A DNA stretch of 64,000 nucleotides from JAJCYL01 sp040222875 (GTDB lineage Bacteria > Bacteroidota > Bacteroidia > Cytophagales > Cyclobacteriaceae), in assembly GCA_040222875.1 (NCBI GenBank), contig JAVKCG010000004.1:558001-622000 (forward strand), in the 5' to 3' direction. Numbering within the stretch: position 1 is the stretch's first letter; every line of letters begins with the position of its first letter. Shown piece after piece: positions 52,662 through 60,878 of this stretch. The notes under the pieces were generated by a model that did not search any database, was not told the origin of the DNA, and saw only the letters and a program-made list of their open reading frames with translations. Made by a program: the position numbers and the translations under genes.

Positions 52662-54443
52662 GTGGAAAAATTAAAGATTCTTCTTCTCGAAGATGTTGAA
52701 GTGGATGCGGAACTAACCCTTTATGAGTTTAGAAAAGCGGCCCTTGATTATGAACATATAAGGGTTGAGAATCTGGAAGATTTTAGAAGCCAGCTATCGG
52801 AATTCGATCCCGACATTATCATATCAGATTATAATTTACCTACCTGCAATGCGCTGGATGCTTTTGAAGTAGCACATAAAAAAGACACTCCATTTATTAT
52901 TGTCTCAGGGGCTATAGGCGAAGAAAAAGCAGTCGAGGCCTTGAAAAGAGGGGTGACAGACTATGTCTCAAAAGACAGCCTGAGCCGGTTGCCTTATGTG
53001 CTGGACAGGGCAATGAATGAACAGCGGGTAAAAAATGAAAAAGTCTTAGCCGAAACTGAACTCAAGCAAAGTAAACAGCGGTTAGAGTTGGCCTTGACTG
53101 GGGCTGAATTAGGTACATGGGATTGGGACATCCAATCAAACAACGTCATATACAATGAAAGGGCGGCGGAAATTTTCGAACTCCCATTTAAATCATTTGG
53201 GGAGGACCTGAAGCTTATTTATGACAAAGTGCACCCAGATAGTCTAAAAGAGGGTTTGATGACCTTAAAGTCGCACTTCTTAGGAGAAAACCCTTTGTTT
53301 GAATCAGAGGTGAGGATCAGGAACGGTGACACCTGGAAATGGGTGGTGATCAAAGGTAAGATTATCAGGAACCTATATGACAAAGACGCCCTGAGGGCAT
53401 CTGGGACTATTCAGGACATAAATGCAAGAAAACTCGCTCAGGAGCAATTATTAAGAAGCCAGCAAATGCTGAGTGAGGCACAAAAAATAGCTAAAATCGG
53501 AAGTTTTGAATGGAGTTATGAAAGTGGCCTTGGTTATTGCTCTGATGAGTTTTATAATATTTTCGAAATTTCAAGAAACCAACTCCCAGAAGATTTTGAC
53601 TTTTACTTCAATCATGTTTACAATGATGACATCGGACTGGTAAATGAAATAATATATAAGGAGCGCAAGGGAATTCAATATTATGATCTCGACCATCGGA
53701 TGATGACCGATAATGGCACTGTGAAAATAATAAGGAGCCGGGGGCAGATTACTTTTGATGAGCTACAAAAACCAATCAGGGTGATCGGAACAATATTGGA
53801 TATAACAGAAGCCAGGGAAAACAAAAAAGCACTATATCGTGGCCAGGAATTGGAAAGAAAAAGGCTTGCGAGGGAACTACATGACGGAATTGGTCAAATG
53901 CTGATAGCTACCAAATACAAAGTGGCCAATGTTGCAGGTGAGGTACCTAATGATCCGATCGGATTGTCATTGGAGGAAGTGGAGAATTTTTTAGATAACG
54001 TTATTGATGAAACCCGACGTATCTCAAGAAACCTCTCCAGCAGAATGATTGAAGAATTTGGCCTGTCAAAAGCACTTGAGCTTATGATTGAAGAATTGAG
54101 TAATATATCGGGACTCAAAATCATTCATCAGATTCAAAAAATTGATATATTAAGCGATGATGTTGAAATCGCCATTTATCGTATCTCACAAGAATCAATT
54201 AGTAATGCGATTAAATATGCGGAGGCCTCCGAAGTCAGTATTTTGCTAGACCAACGAAATACCAACGTGATGTTAAGCATAGAAGATAACGGTATAGGGT
54301 TTGATGAAAAAACGATGAACAATTCAACCGGTAGCGGACTAAGAAATATGAAGGATAGGGTTTCCTCTGTCAATGGATATATCGAAATTAGCTCCGTACC
54401 AAAAAAAGGCACATTAATAAAATCATGGTTTCCTTTAACATAA
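52662..54443 (+). CDS. Hybrid signalling protein: receiver, two PAS domains, HisKA_3 kinase
   Basis: 593 residues, starting with GTG at 52662. The receiver domain (residues 1-125) has LLEDVEVDAE and IIISDYNLPTCNA with the phospho-Asp. Two PAS/PAC domains (about 140-260 and 275-390) follow. The NarX-type kinase has ERKRLARELHDGIGQMLIA with the phospho-His and the ATPase motifs SIEDNGIGFDEKT and TGSGLRNMKDRV. There is no membrane segment. The receiver at the N-terminus could take phosphate from the upstream kinase, and the kinase could pass it to the NarL-type regulator 7 bp downstream (inference). Confidence 0.92.
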   Translation: MEKLKILLLEDVEVDAELTLYEFRKAALDYEHIRVENLEDFRSQLSEFDPDIIISDYNLPTCNALDAFEVAHKKDTPFIIVSGAIGEEKAVEALKRGVTDYVSKDSLSRLPYVLDRAMNEQRVKNEKVLAETELKQSKQRLELALTGAELGTWDWDIQSNNVIYNERAAEIFELPFKSFGEDLKLIYDKVHPDSLKEGLMTLKSHFLGENPLFESEVRIRNGDTWKWVVIKGKIIRNLYDKDALRASGTIQDINARKLAQEQLLRSQQMLSEAQKIAKIGSFEWSYESGLGYCSDEFYNIFEISRNQLPEDFDFYFNHVYNDDIGLVNEIIYKERKGIQYYDLDHRMMTDNGTVKIIRSRGQITFDELQKPIRVIGTILDITEARENKKALYRGQELERKRLARELHDGIGQMLIATKYKVANVAGEVPNDPIGLSLEEVENFLDNVIDETRRISRNLSSRMIEEFGLSKALELMIEELSNISGLKIIHQIQKIDILSDDVEIAIYRISQESISNAIKYAEASEVSILLDQRNTNVMLSIEDNGIGFDEKTMNNSTGSGLRNMKDRVSSVNGYIEISSVPKKGTLIKSWFPLT

Positions 54444-54450
54444 GTTTTTA

Positions 54451-55116
54451 ATGGAAAAAATTCGGATAATGGTGGTTGACGATCACTCCCTGGTAAGGGA
54501 GGGTATCGTTTCTATGCTACAAAATCATTCCGATTTTCATATTGTTGGTGAGGCAGAAAGTGGCGAAAAGGCACTTATCAACATACCTAAAGTTCAGCCT
54601 AACATAGTGTTAATGGATATTATGATGGGAGGCATGAATGGCGTTGAGACTTCAGCCAAAATAAAAGAACAGTTCCCTGATGTCAAAGTAGTGCTGCTCT
54701 CAATGGAGGTAACCCAGGATCTCATTTCTGACGCCATTAAAGCTGGCGTCTACGGCTACATACCAAAAGACTCCAAAAAGAACGAATTAATAGAAGCTGT
54801 AACAAAAGTAAATGCAGGTGAGCAGTACTTCAGCCCTAAAATTTCTGAAGTTGTTTTCCGTGGGTTCTATGATCAGTCAACAGGCGCTGAGAAACCTGGG
54901 GAAGACCCTAAAAAAGGGAAAATTTCCAAAAGGGAAGTGGAGGTGCTTAAATTAATTGCATCCGGATTGAGTAATCGTGAAATCGCCGATCAGCTTTTTA
55001 TTTCCATTAGGACCGTAGATGCACATAGAAATCATATTATGCAAAAGCTTTCTTTAAAATCTACTGCAGAACTCGTGAAATATGCAATCCGTAACCGGAT
55101 TATAGAATTAGAGTGA
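54451..55116 (+). CDS. NarL/FixJ-family response regulator
   Basis: 221 residues. The receiver domain has VDDHSLVREGI and IVLMDIMMGGMNGVE with the phospho-Asp, LLSMEV and a YIPKDS switch. The LuxR-type output domain has KREVEVLKLIASGLSNREIADQLFISIRTVDAHRN. It is the natural target of the HisKA_3 hybrid kinase gene just upstream. Target genes unknown. Confidence 0.95.
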   Translation: MEKIRIMVVDDHSLVREGIVSMLQNHSDFHIVGEAESGEKALINIPKVQPNIVLMDIMMGGMNGVETSAKIKEQFPDVKVVLLSMEVTQDLISDAIKAGVYGYIPKDSKKNELIEAVTKVNAGEQYFSPKISEVVFRGFYDQSTGAEKPGEDPKKGKISKREVEVLKLIASGLSNREIADQLFISIRTVDAHRNHIMQKLSLKSTAELVKYAIRNRIIELE

Positions 55117-55457
55117 TTCCAAAATCTCTGCTTTTTAGGTAATCTTCCTAACCTCTGTAAGCGATTAACTTAAATTAGATTATGAATAACCCTTAGCCTG
55201 TTTTCAAATAGGAAAGTTCGGTTGTTAATATTCAGGTTTTTAACGAATAGTTCCATAATCCGCATTTTAGCATTAACTGATTGATTATTAATCTTTTAAA
55301 AGAAGTTGATTCATTGTTTAGTTGATAACCCCAACGGCCTTTTAACTACTATTATCCAGTAAAATAAACTTTACGTTTTTCCTGTATTGATGGATGTCTG
55401 CTGACAGCATACTTTTGAATCATCAGCTAAATAGAATTTCGACTAAACCTCTTCCTT
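55117..55457. other. Intergenic region with a promoter
   Basis: 341 bp without a credible gene. It is AT-rich and has stop codons in every frame. The only recognisable element is the promoter at 55387-55417 for the SiaC-like gene. No terminator or palindrome of note was found by eye. Confidence 0.6.
55387..55417 (+). promoter_or_regulatory. Promoter of the SiaC-like gene
   Basis: TTG at 55387-55389 and TACTTTTG at 55410-55417 are separated by 20 bp, matching the Bacteroidota form TTG-N19-20-TAnnTTTG well. The ATG follows 40 bp after the -7 box. Confidence 0.65.
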
Positions 55458-55889
55458 ATGATCCCAGCTATACAATATCAACCGGAGACCAGCAGTCCAC
55501 TCAGAATTAATAATGGCTTTTATATTGAGCCAACTGCCTCAACCCCATTTATCACATTTAACCCTACTTCAGGAATACTGGAGTTTAAGGGTAAATCAAG
55601 CCCTGAAAATGCCCCTAAGTTTTTTCAGCAAGTAGATGAATGGTTTGAAGACGACAGCTTTACCGGGCATGACTCAATAACAATCAATATGGGCCTTACT
55701 TATTTCAATACAAGTTCTTGCAAGTGTCTTTTCATGATTTTCAGAAAGCTGAGCAACCTGCAGTCGATGGGAAAAGACATCAATGTAAACTGGTATTTTG
55801 AGGAAGATGATGAAGATATGATGGAAGCAGGTGAAGATTTCAGTGAAATTTTCAACATGCAATTCAATATGATAGAAATCGAAGATTAA
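55458..55889 (+). CDS. SiaC-family (DUF1987) regulatory phosphoprotein
   Basis: 143 residues. FNPTSGILEFKGKSSPENAPKF and the GLTYFNTSSCKC segment match DUF1987/SiaC. By analogy with Pseudomonas SiaC, the phospho-acceptor lies in NTSS (Thr85 likely). SiaC there is phosphorylated by SiaB and binds the diguanylate cyclase SiaD. No SiaA, SiaB or SiaD homologue is encoded here. The gene has its own promoter and a terminator (55925-55957) and follows a signalling gene cluster. Its partner in this organism is unknown. Confidence 0.85.
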   Translation: MIPAIQYQPETSSPLRINNGFYIEPTASTPFITFNPTSGILEFKGKSSPENAPKFFQQVDEWFEDDSFTGHDSITINMGLTYFNTSSCKCLFMIFRKLSNLQSMGKDINVNWYFEEDDEDMMEAGEDFSEIFNMQFNMIEIED

Positions 55890-55924
55890 TTTTTTACGAC
55901 CCTTTTAGATCCAAACCAGCTATG

Positions 55925-55957
55925 AAAAGCATCCTGAATTTCGGGGTGCTTTTTTTT
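55925..55957 (+). terminator. Rho-independent terminator after the SiaC-like gene
   Basis: AAAAGCATCC (55925-55934) pairs with GGGTGCTTTT (from 55944) over 10 bp with one G-T pair, followed by a tract of T residues. Confidence 0.85.
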
Positions 55958-56009
55958 AATCCAGCCAGCTAAGCATTCACTTCTGGAGGCTGATTATGTT
56001 TTACCTAAA

Positions 56010-56024
56010 TGCAACATCATTGCA
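56010..56024. promoter_or_regulatory. Zur-type operator candidate before the Fur/Zur-family gene
   Basis: The palindrome TGCAA-CATCA-TTGCA. Its reverse strand differs at only one position from the site at 58915-58929. It ends 22 bp before the Fur-family start codon, so autoregulation is likely. A further short hairpin CCACTA-CCTT-TAGTGG (56031-56046) abuts the ATG. Confidence 0.65.
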
Positions 56025-56046
56025 AAAATACCACTACCTTTAGTGG

Positions 56047-56463
56047 ATGAAATATAGTGAGCTCAAGAATACGCTGAAAAAGCACTCCCTTCGAATTACA
56101 GACTGTCGAATGGATGTTTTGGAGCTTTTTACTAAAACTGATCATGCCCTTTCATTCAAAGCCCTTGAAAGCGAATTGGATGTTTACGATAGGGTTACAT
56201 TATATAGAACCCTTCATTCATTTATTGAGAAAGGTGTGCTTCACCGCATACCTGACGATAGTGGTTTTGCCAGCTATGGTATTTGCCATGAAACCTGCAC
56301 CCCGCAGGAACATTCACATGATCATGTGCATTTTAAATGTGATGAATGTGGCCACATCGAATGCCTCTCTGATCACCATGTGCCAAAAGTGGTTATTCCA
56401 GGGTATGTAGTGAACGAAGCTAATTTAATTGTAAGCGGCCTGTGCAACTCTTGTAATGCATAA
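56047..56463 (+). CDS. Fur-family metalloregulator, probably Zur-like
   Basis: 138 residues. The winged-helix part has LRITDCRMDVLELF and DRVTLYRTLHSF. The Zn structural sites are C98-x-x-C101 (KCDECGH) and C133-x-x-C136 (GLCNSCNA). A His-rich stretch (EHSHDHVHF, residues 88-96) forms the regulatory metal site. It overlaps the TonB receptor gene by 8 bp, so regulator and receptor are co-transcribed. The operator TGCAATRATGTTGCA lies upstream of this gene and of the lipoprotein gene at 58958. Zinc is the most likely metal, given the His-rich receptor; iron or manganese cannot be excluded. Confidence 0.88.
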   Translation: MKYSELKNTLKKHSLRITDCRMDVLELFTKTDHALSFKALESELDVYDRVTLYRTLHSFIEKGVLHRIPDDSGFASYGICHETCTPQEHSHDHVHFKCDECGHIECLSDHHVPKVVIPGYVVNEANLIVSGLCNSCNA

Positions 56464-58867
56464 AACGGCTAAACCTATCTGCGTATTTCTCATTACCCTA
56501 ATCTCTATTGGTGATCTAATCGCTCAGAATAATTGCCAACATCAGGTAGAGGGATGGGTTTTTGAAATAAATTCCAATGAGCCTGTGCCCTATGCTACAG
56601 TTAGCATACAAGGCACTACCCTAGGTAGCATAGCCGATGACAATGGTTACTTCATAATTAAAAATATCTGTGATGAAGAGTTTAATCTTCAGCTAAGTCA
56701 CGTAGGTTACAAGCCTATCATTCATCACCACGATGTGTACCACGAGAGCCCAACAATTTATATGGCTCCAGACGAACAAATTCTTGAAAGCATTGTAGTT
56801 GAAGGAGAAGCTCAGGCAAGCGATATCTTTTCTGGTTCTATAAGTCGAATTTCTTCGGAAGATTTTCATGATGTTGAATCAGAAAATCTAGGGGAGGCCC
56901 TTGGTACAATTTCGGGGATAAATATGCTTAGTACGGGTCAAAATATCGTAAAGCCGATCATTCATGGGGTGCACAGTAATAGGGTGCTGATTATTAACAA
57001 CGGAGTCAGGCATGAATTCCAAAATTGGGGAGCTGAACATGCCCCCGAAATTGATCCCTCCTTGGTTGACAATCTGGAGGTGATTAAAGGTGCCGCAACA
57101 GTGCGGTATGGGCCTGATGCATTGGGTGGTGTGGTGCTGATCAATCCACCACCGATAGATCTCGAAAGTCATCTACATGGAGAAATCCGCATAACAGGAA
57201 AATCCAATGGACGTTCAGGAGAAACTACGGCCAGGCTCTCAAAAGGCTATAAAAGGTTTGGCTTAATGGCCGAGGGCTCATGGCTCCGCCAAGGCGATTT
57301 ACACTCCCCAGATTACCAACTAACCAATACAGGAAAAAAAGAAATCAGCTATGCCGGCGGTATGCGCTATCACCTCACCAACTGGGATTTTGAAGCTTAT
57401 TACAGTCATTTCGATCAGGAACTGGGCATTTTGAGAGGTGCAGTCAACGGCAACTTAGATGATGTTCAAAATGCGATCGAAAATGAACCGCCACCAGATA
57501 CTGAGCCATTTTCTTACGACATCAACAACCCGAAACAAAAGGTGGTCCATGATCTATTTAAATTAAAGGGGGTTTATCAGGGTACAAATCAGTCGTTGTC
57601 ATTTCAATATGGCTATCAAGTGAACGACCGCCAGGAATTTGATGTTCGCCGCGGCACAAATAATGAACTACCCAATATTGATCTGCAGCTAAAAACGCAC
57701 AGTTTGGATATTGATTGGAACCACCAACCTTGGGGGAAGCTGTCTGGGATTATTGGTATTCAGAATCAATTTCAAGACAACAACAACATTCCTGGCACCA
57801 ATACACCTTTGTTCATTCCTAATTATGCGCAATACCGTATAGGCATTTTTGCTATCGAAACAATAGAAACAAGCAGTGTCCTTTATGAGACGGGATTGCG
57901 GTATGATTATCAGCACAGTTCGATTAGCGGGAGGGAACAGAATAATGACATTTTCAGAAACCAGCTAGACTTTCAAAACTTCACTGCGACCGTTGGTCTC
58001 AGAAAAAAGCTTAGTGAAAGTTTAACGTTCCGATCAAATTTGGGCTCAGCGTGGCGACCGCCAAATGTTTCAGAGCTTTATGCATTCGGCCGTCACCAAG
58101 CCTCCATCGAGTATGGCCTGTGGCGTTATACACAAGATGAAGATGGCAATGTCACTACCTCAGAAATTCTTACTGAAATCGATCGACCAGTAAAATCGGA
58201 AGCTGGCTATAAATGGATCAACACCCTTAATATTTCAAGAAATAAGGCCAGCTACGAAATCACTGGATATTTCAACTATATCCGAAATTTCATCTTCACA
58301 CGGCCAGCTGGCATTACTAACACCGTAAGAGGTGCATTTCCGTTCTTTTTATATGACCAAACTGACGCCATATTCTGGGGTTTTGATTACAGCAGCAAGC
58401 ATGAATTGGCAAGGCAGGTTGAACTAGAATTACAAGCCAGCTATTTGTGGTCCAAACAAACCACTGGTGATTTTTTCGTCGGTCAACCACCGGCAGATAT
58501 CAGGCTGGCAACGAATTATCAACCTAACATTGGATGGTTTGACCAAACAACAATTGGCCTGGGATTCCAATATACATTCAAGCAATTTCAAGCCCCTAGA
58601 ATAATCAGCATTGCTGAGCTTAATGAGGCCTACACCAATGATGGGAATATTTTTGATGATGACAATTCCGACTTTGATATACTCGCAGAACCTGATGGTT
58701 ACATCTTAACAAACCTTAGTTGGAATTCAACAGTGGGAAAATTCGAATGGACTTTATCAATTAAAAACCTGCTTGATATTTCTTATCGCAATTACACCAA
58801 TCGCCTCAGATATTTCGCCGATGAAATGGGCAGGAATGTTTCTGTCTCAATTTCTTACCGTTTGTAA
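56456..58867 (+). CDS. TonB-dependent receptor, likely metal uptake
   Basis: 803 residues. A signal peptide (to about LIAQ) is followed by a carboxypeptidase-regulatory-like domain (30-110, VEGWVFEINSNEPVPYATVSIQGTT), the plug domain (about 140-240, with IIHGVHSNRVLIINNGVR and VEVIKGAATVRYGPDALGGVV-like text) and a 22-strand-type barrel ending in VSVSISYRL. A histidine cluster HHHDVYH lies at residues 90-96, suggesting metal binding. The gene overlaps the Fur/Zur-like gene by 8 bp. A metal or metallophore is the inferred substrate. Confidence 0.9.
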   Translation: MHKTAKPICVFLITLISIGDLIAQNNCQHQVEGWVFEINSNEPVPYATVSIQGTTLGSIADDNGYFIIKNICDEEFNLQLSHVGYKPIIHHHDVYHESPTIYMAPDEQILESIVVEGEAQASDIFSGSISRISSEDFHDVESENLGEALGTISGINMLSTGQNIVKPIIHGVHSNRVLIINNGVRHEFQNWGAEHAPEIDPSLVDNLEVIKGAATVRYGPDALGGVVLINPPPIDLESHLHGEIRITGKSNGRSGETTARLSKGYKRFGLMAEGSWLRQGDLHSPDYQLTNTGKKEISYAGGMRYHLTNWDFEAYYSHFDQELGILRGAVNGNLDDVQNAIENEPPPDTEPFSYDINNPKQKVVHDLFKLKGVYQGTNQSLSFQYGYQVNDRQEFDVRRGTNNELPNIDLQLKTHSLDIDWNHQPWGKLSGIIGIQNQFQDNNNIPGTNTPLFIPNYAQYRIGIFAIETIETSSVLYETGLRYDYQHSSISGREQNNDIFRNQLDFQNFTATVGLRKKLSESLTFRSNLGSAWRPPNVSELYAFGRHQASIEYGLWRYTQDEDGNVTTSEILTEIDRPVKSEAGYKWINTLNISRNKASYEITGYFNYIRNFIFTRPAGITNTVRGAFPFFLYDQTDAIFWGFDYSSKHELARQVELELQASYLWSKQTTGDFFVGQPPADIRLATNYQPNIGWFDQTTIGLGFQYTFKQFQAPRIISIAELNEAYTNDGNIFDDDNSDFDILAEPDGYILTNLSWNSTVGKFEWTLSIKNLLDISYRNYTNRLRYFADEMGRNVSVSISYRL

Positions 58868-58889
58868 AATTCAACCAAAATATTTATGC

Positions 58890-58901
58890 TACAATATTGT
58901 A
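58890..58901. repeat. 12-bp palindrome in the leader of the lipoprotein gene
   Basis: TACAATATTGTA is a perfect palindrome 10 bp upstream of the larger operator palindrome. It may be part of a second operator half or a chance AT-rich palindrome. Confidence 0.4.
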
Positions 58902-58910
58902 TATAAATGA

Positions 58911-58933
58911 TATATGCAATAATGTTGCATATA
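58911..58933. promoter_or_regulatory. Zur-type operator candidate before the lipoprotein gene
   Basis: TATATGCAA-TAATG-TTGCATATA, nine-bp perfect arms with a 5-nt centre. The core TGCAATAATGTTGCA matches the reverse strand of the site at 56010-56024 at 14 of 15 positions. It lies 24 bp before the lipoprotein ATG. Confidence 0.7.
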
Positions 58934-58957
58934 TTAAAAACTGAACTTACAACGACG

Positions 58958-59533
58958 ATGAACAAAAATATTCTATTAGCCACATGTATTGGATTTTTTA
59001 TGATTGCTTGCGACAGTGACGACCCAGATCCAGAAAATGCGGAAGAAATCATCACTGATGTCACGCTAAGTTTTAATGGAACCGGAGGTGGTGCACCGCT
59101 AGAATTCAAAGCCGTTGATCCTGATGGAGATGGGCCCCAGAACTTACAAATTCAGGGAGATATCATTTTGCAAGCAGGTCAGGATTACGTGTTGACTATT
59201 GATATGCAAAACTCAATAGAGGGTGAAAGCATTTCTGCAGAAGTAGAAGAAGAAGCCGATGAGCACATGATTTTCTTTGGATGGACTGATGGCTTATTTA
59301 CTGACCCTACTGGTGATGGCAACGTAGACAACCGCAGTGATGCTGTTAATTATAATGACCAGGACGGATCGGGTTTCCCTCTTGGTCTGAATACATCTTG
59401 GAATACAGCATCCTCAGGCTCTGGAACGTTTAGGATAATCTTGAAACACCAGCCTGGAAGCAAGTCGGCTACTTCAACAGCCACTACAGGTGAAACAGAT
59501 GTTGATTTAAGTTGGAATATTACAGTTGAATAA
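58958..59533 (+). CDS. Secreted lipoprotein of the metal locus
   Basis: The ATG at 58958 gives 191 residues, starting MNKNILLATCIGFFMIAC with a lipobox Cys (FMIAC-DSDD), so the protein is anchored in a membrane. A longer frame from 58907 would lack a signal start. The mature part is acidic and Asp-rich (CDSDDPDPENAEE, DGLFTDPTGDGNVDNRSD), with beta-strand-like repeats. No family recognised. It is preceded by the Zur-type operator, so expression is likely tied to the same metal as the receptor upstream. Confidence 0.75.
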   Translation: MNKNILLATCIGFFMIACDSDDPDPENAEEIITDVTLSFNGTGGGAPLEFKAVDPDGDGPQNLQIQGDIILQAGQDYVLTIDMQNSIEGESISAEVEEEADEHMIFFGWTDGLFTDPTGDGNVDNRSDAVNYNDQDGSGFPLGLNTSWNTASSGSGTFRIILKHQPGSKSATSTATTGETDVDLSWNITVE

Positions 59534-59534
59534 T

Positions 59535-59559
59535 CTTATTTAGAATTATTCTAAATAAG
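59535..59559. promoter_or_regulatory. Perfect 25-bp Fur-type operator before the membrane-protein gene
   Basis: Twelve-bp perfect arms around a single central T; the core is TTAGAATTATTCTAA, a clean 7-1-7 box of the Fur/PerR superfamily. It shares 22 of 25 bases with the suf-operon site at 30853-30877. It lies 49 bp before the ATG at 59609. The absence of a T tract argues against a terminator. Confidence 0.7.
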
Positions 59560-59608
59560 TAAGGATTGATTACCTTCGCTCTCATTCAAATTTTGCAATG
59601 AGTTAAAT

Positions 59609-60040
59609 ATGCCTGTACCTGATCATCAATTGCCAGTGATCAACCGGTTGATTTCGTTTATAGTGGTTTTCATGTCCATAGGCACAATGGCAGAACTGCT
59701 ATTGATCGGTCATTATGAAGATAGCTGGCAATTGTTGCCCATTATCCTAATTGCTAGTTCTATGGTGGTTTTTATCCTAATCCACTGGCGAAAAACAGCA
59801 CTGACCGGATTTTTTAAAACTCTAATGATTGCATGTGCCATTAGTGGGCTCATTGGTCTTTGGTTTCACTTGAATGCAAATTTCGAATTCGAAAAAGAAA
59901 TGTACCCTACGCATTCTTTTGGAACTCTTTTGCTCAAAAGCCTTACAGGGGCACTCCCTGTATTGGCCCCTGGCAGCATGATCGTATTTGGCTCAATCGG
60001 ATATTTATATGTCTTACTAAAACAACAAACTTTCCAATGA
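59609..60040 (+). CDS. Small four-helix membrane protein
   Basis: 143 residues with four hydrophobic segments (around 10-32, 41-58, 66-85 and 113-136). The loops carry few conserved-looking residues (GHYEDSWQ, EFEKEMYPTHS). No family recognised. Its stop overlaps the HhH-lipoprotein start (ATGA), so the two are translationally coupled. The Fur-type palindrome upstream suggests metal control. Confidence 0.7.
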   Translation: MPVPDHQLPVINRLISFIVVFMSIGTMAELLLIGHYEDSWQLLPIILIASSMVVFILIHWRKTALTGFFKTLMIACAISGLIGLWFHLNANFEFEKEMYPTHSFGTLLLKSLTGALPVLAPGSMIVFGSIGYLYVLLKQQTFQ

Positions 60041-60732
60041 ATTCTAACTTGAAATCTCTCAGTATACTGGCTTTACTAGCCATAGTTGCAGCTTGCCAAC
60101 CAGAAAAAAAATCTGAAGAAGCTGCTGTTAAAGAAGAAAAAAAAGAGGAGGAAACATCATCCATTTTATCAGACGGCGGCTCAATTATTAACCCAAACCT
60201 AGCTTCTGAGGAAGTATTGACTACAACGGGTATGCCAGCCACATTAATAAGTTCGGTAATTGAAAACCGTCCATTTTTATCAATGACAGATTTTGATGCA
60301 CTCGTTACGGGTCAATTGGACAGCGTGGCCAAAGCAGCGCTTTATGTTAATGTGTTTGTGCCTCTCAACCTTAATACGACCGCAGAAGCCGATTTCAAAT
60401 TGGTACCTGGAGTAGGTGACCGGATGGCGCATGAATTTGAAGAGTATCGGCCTTACGTTAAAATCGATCAGTTCAGAAAAGAGATCGGAAAATATGTTGA
60501 CGAAGCTGAAGTAACCAGATATGAAAAATATGTTTTTGTTCCTGTCGAATTAAACACAGCCACAAAAGAAGAAATTCTCGCAATCCCTGGCGTTGGCGAA
60601 AGAATGCTTCATGAGTTTGAAGAGTACAGGCCATACCAAAATATGGAGCAGTTCAGAAAGGAAATCGGAAAATATGTGGATGAAAAAGAACTAGCCAGGT
60701 TGGAACGTTTTGTATATCTAAAAGACCAGTAG
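60037..60732 (+). CDS. Lipoprotein with three 60-residue repeats, two of them ComEA-like HhH
   Basis: The ATG at 60037 gives 231 residues; the longer frame from 59860 overlaps the membrane gene and is rejected. The lipobox is AIVAAC (Cys20), followed by a charged KKSEEAAVKEEKKEEE linker. Residues 111-170 and 171-230 repeat with a 60-residue period, each with a helix-hairpin-helix loop (LVPGVGDRM, AIPGVGERM) and the segment HEFEEYRPY; 51-110 is a degenerate third unit. ComEA HhH domains bind DNA, but on a membrane lipoprotein the role is uncertain. It is coupled to the membrane-protein gene and under the Fur-type operator. Confidence 0.82.
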   Translation: MNSNLKSLSILALLAIVAACQPEKKSEEAAVKEEKKEEETSSILSDGGSIINPNLASEEVLTTTGMPATLISSVIENRPFLSMTDFDALVTGQLDSVAKAALYVNVFVPLNLNTTAEADFKLVPGVGDRMAHEFEEYRPYVKIDQFRKEIGKYVDEAEVTRYEKYVFVPVELNTATKEEILAIPGVGERMLHEFEEYRPYQNMEQFRKEIGKYVDEKELARLERFVYLKDQ

Positions 60733-60754
60733 CTTTTACAGAATTTTCCCTATT

Positions 60755-60806
60755 AAATCTTGTTAAACATCTGTCGTCAAGCCAGATGCTAATGGGATTT
60801 TTTTTC
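60755..60806 (+). terminator. Rho-independent terminator after the HhH-lipoprotein gene
   Basis: CATCTG (60768-60773) pairs with CAGATG (60783-60788). Outer AAATC/GATTT pairing extends the stem into a run of eight T residues. Confidence 0.65.
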
Positions 60807-60878
60807 ATTATTGTGTAAGAAATTCTGATTCTTTAATACTAACCAAACAAAGAAATTCTTAACTCAAAAAAGAGAACT

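Noticed and set aside
56031..56046. CCACTA-CCTT-TAGTGG hairpin abutting the Fur/Zur-type start codon
   Set aside because: Small, and it coincides with a weak -7-like TACCTTTA; not enough to call a riboregulator or promoter.
59860..60036. 59-residue N-terminal extension of the HhH lipoprotein frame
   Set aside because: It overlaps the membrane-protein gene and would bury the lipobox signal; the ATG at 60037 gives a proper lipoprotein start.
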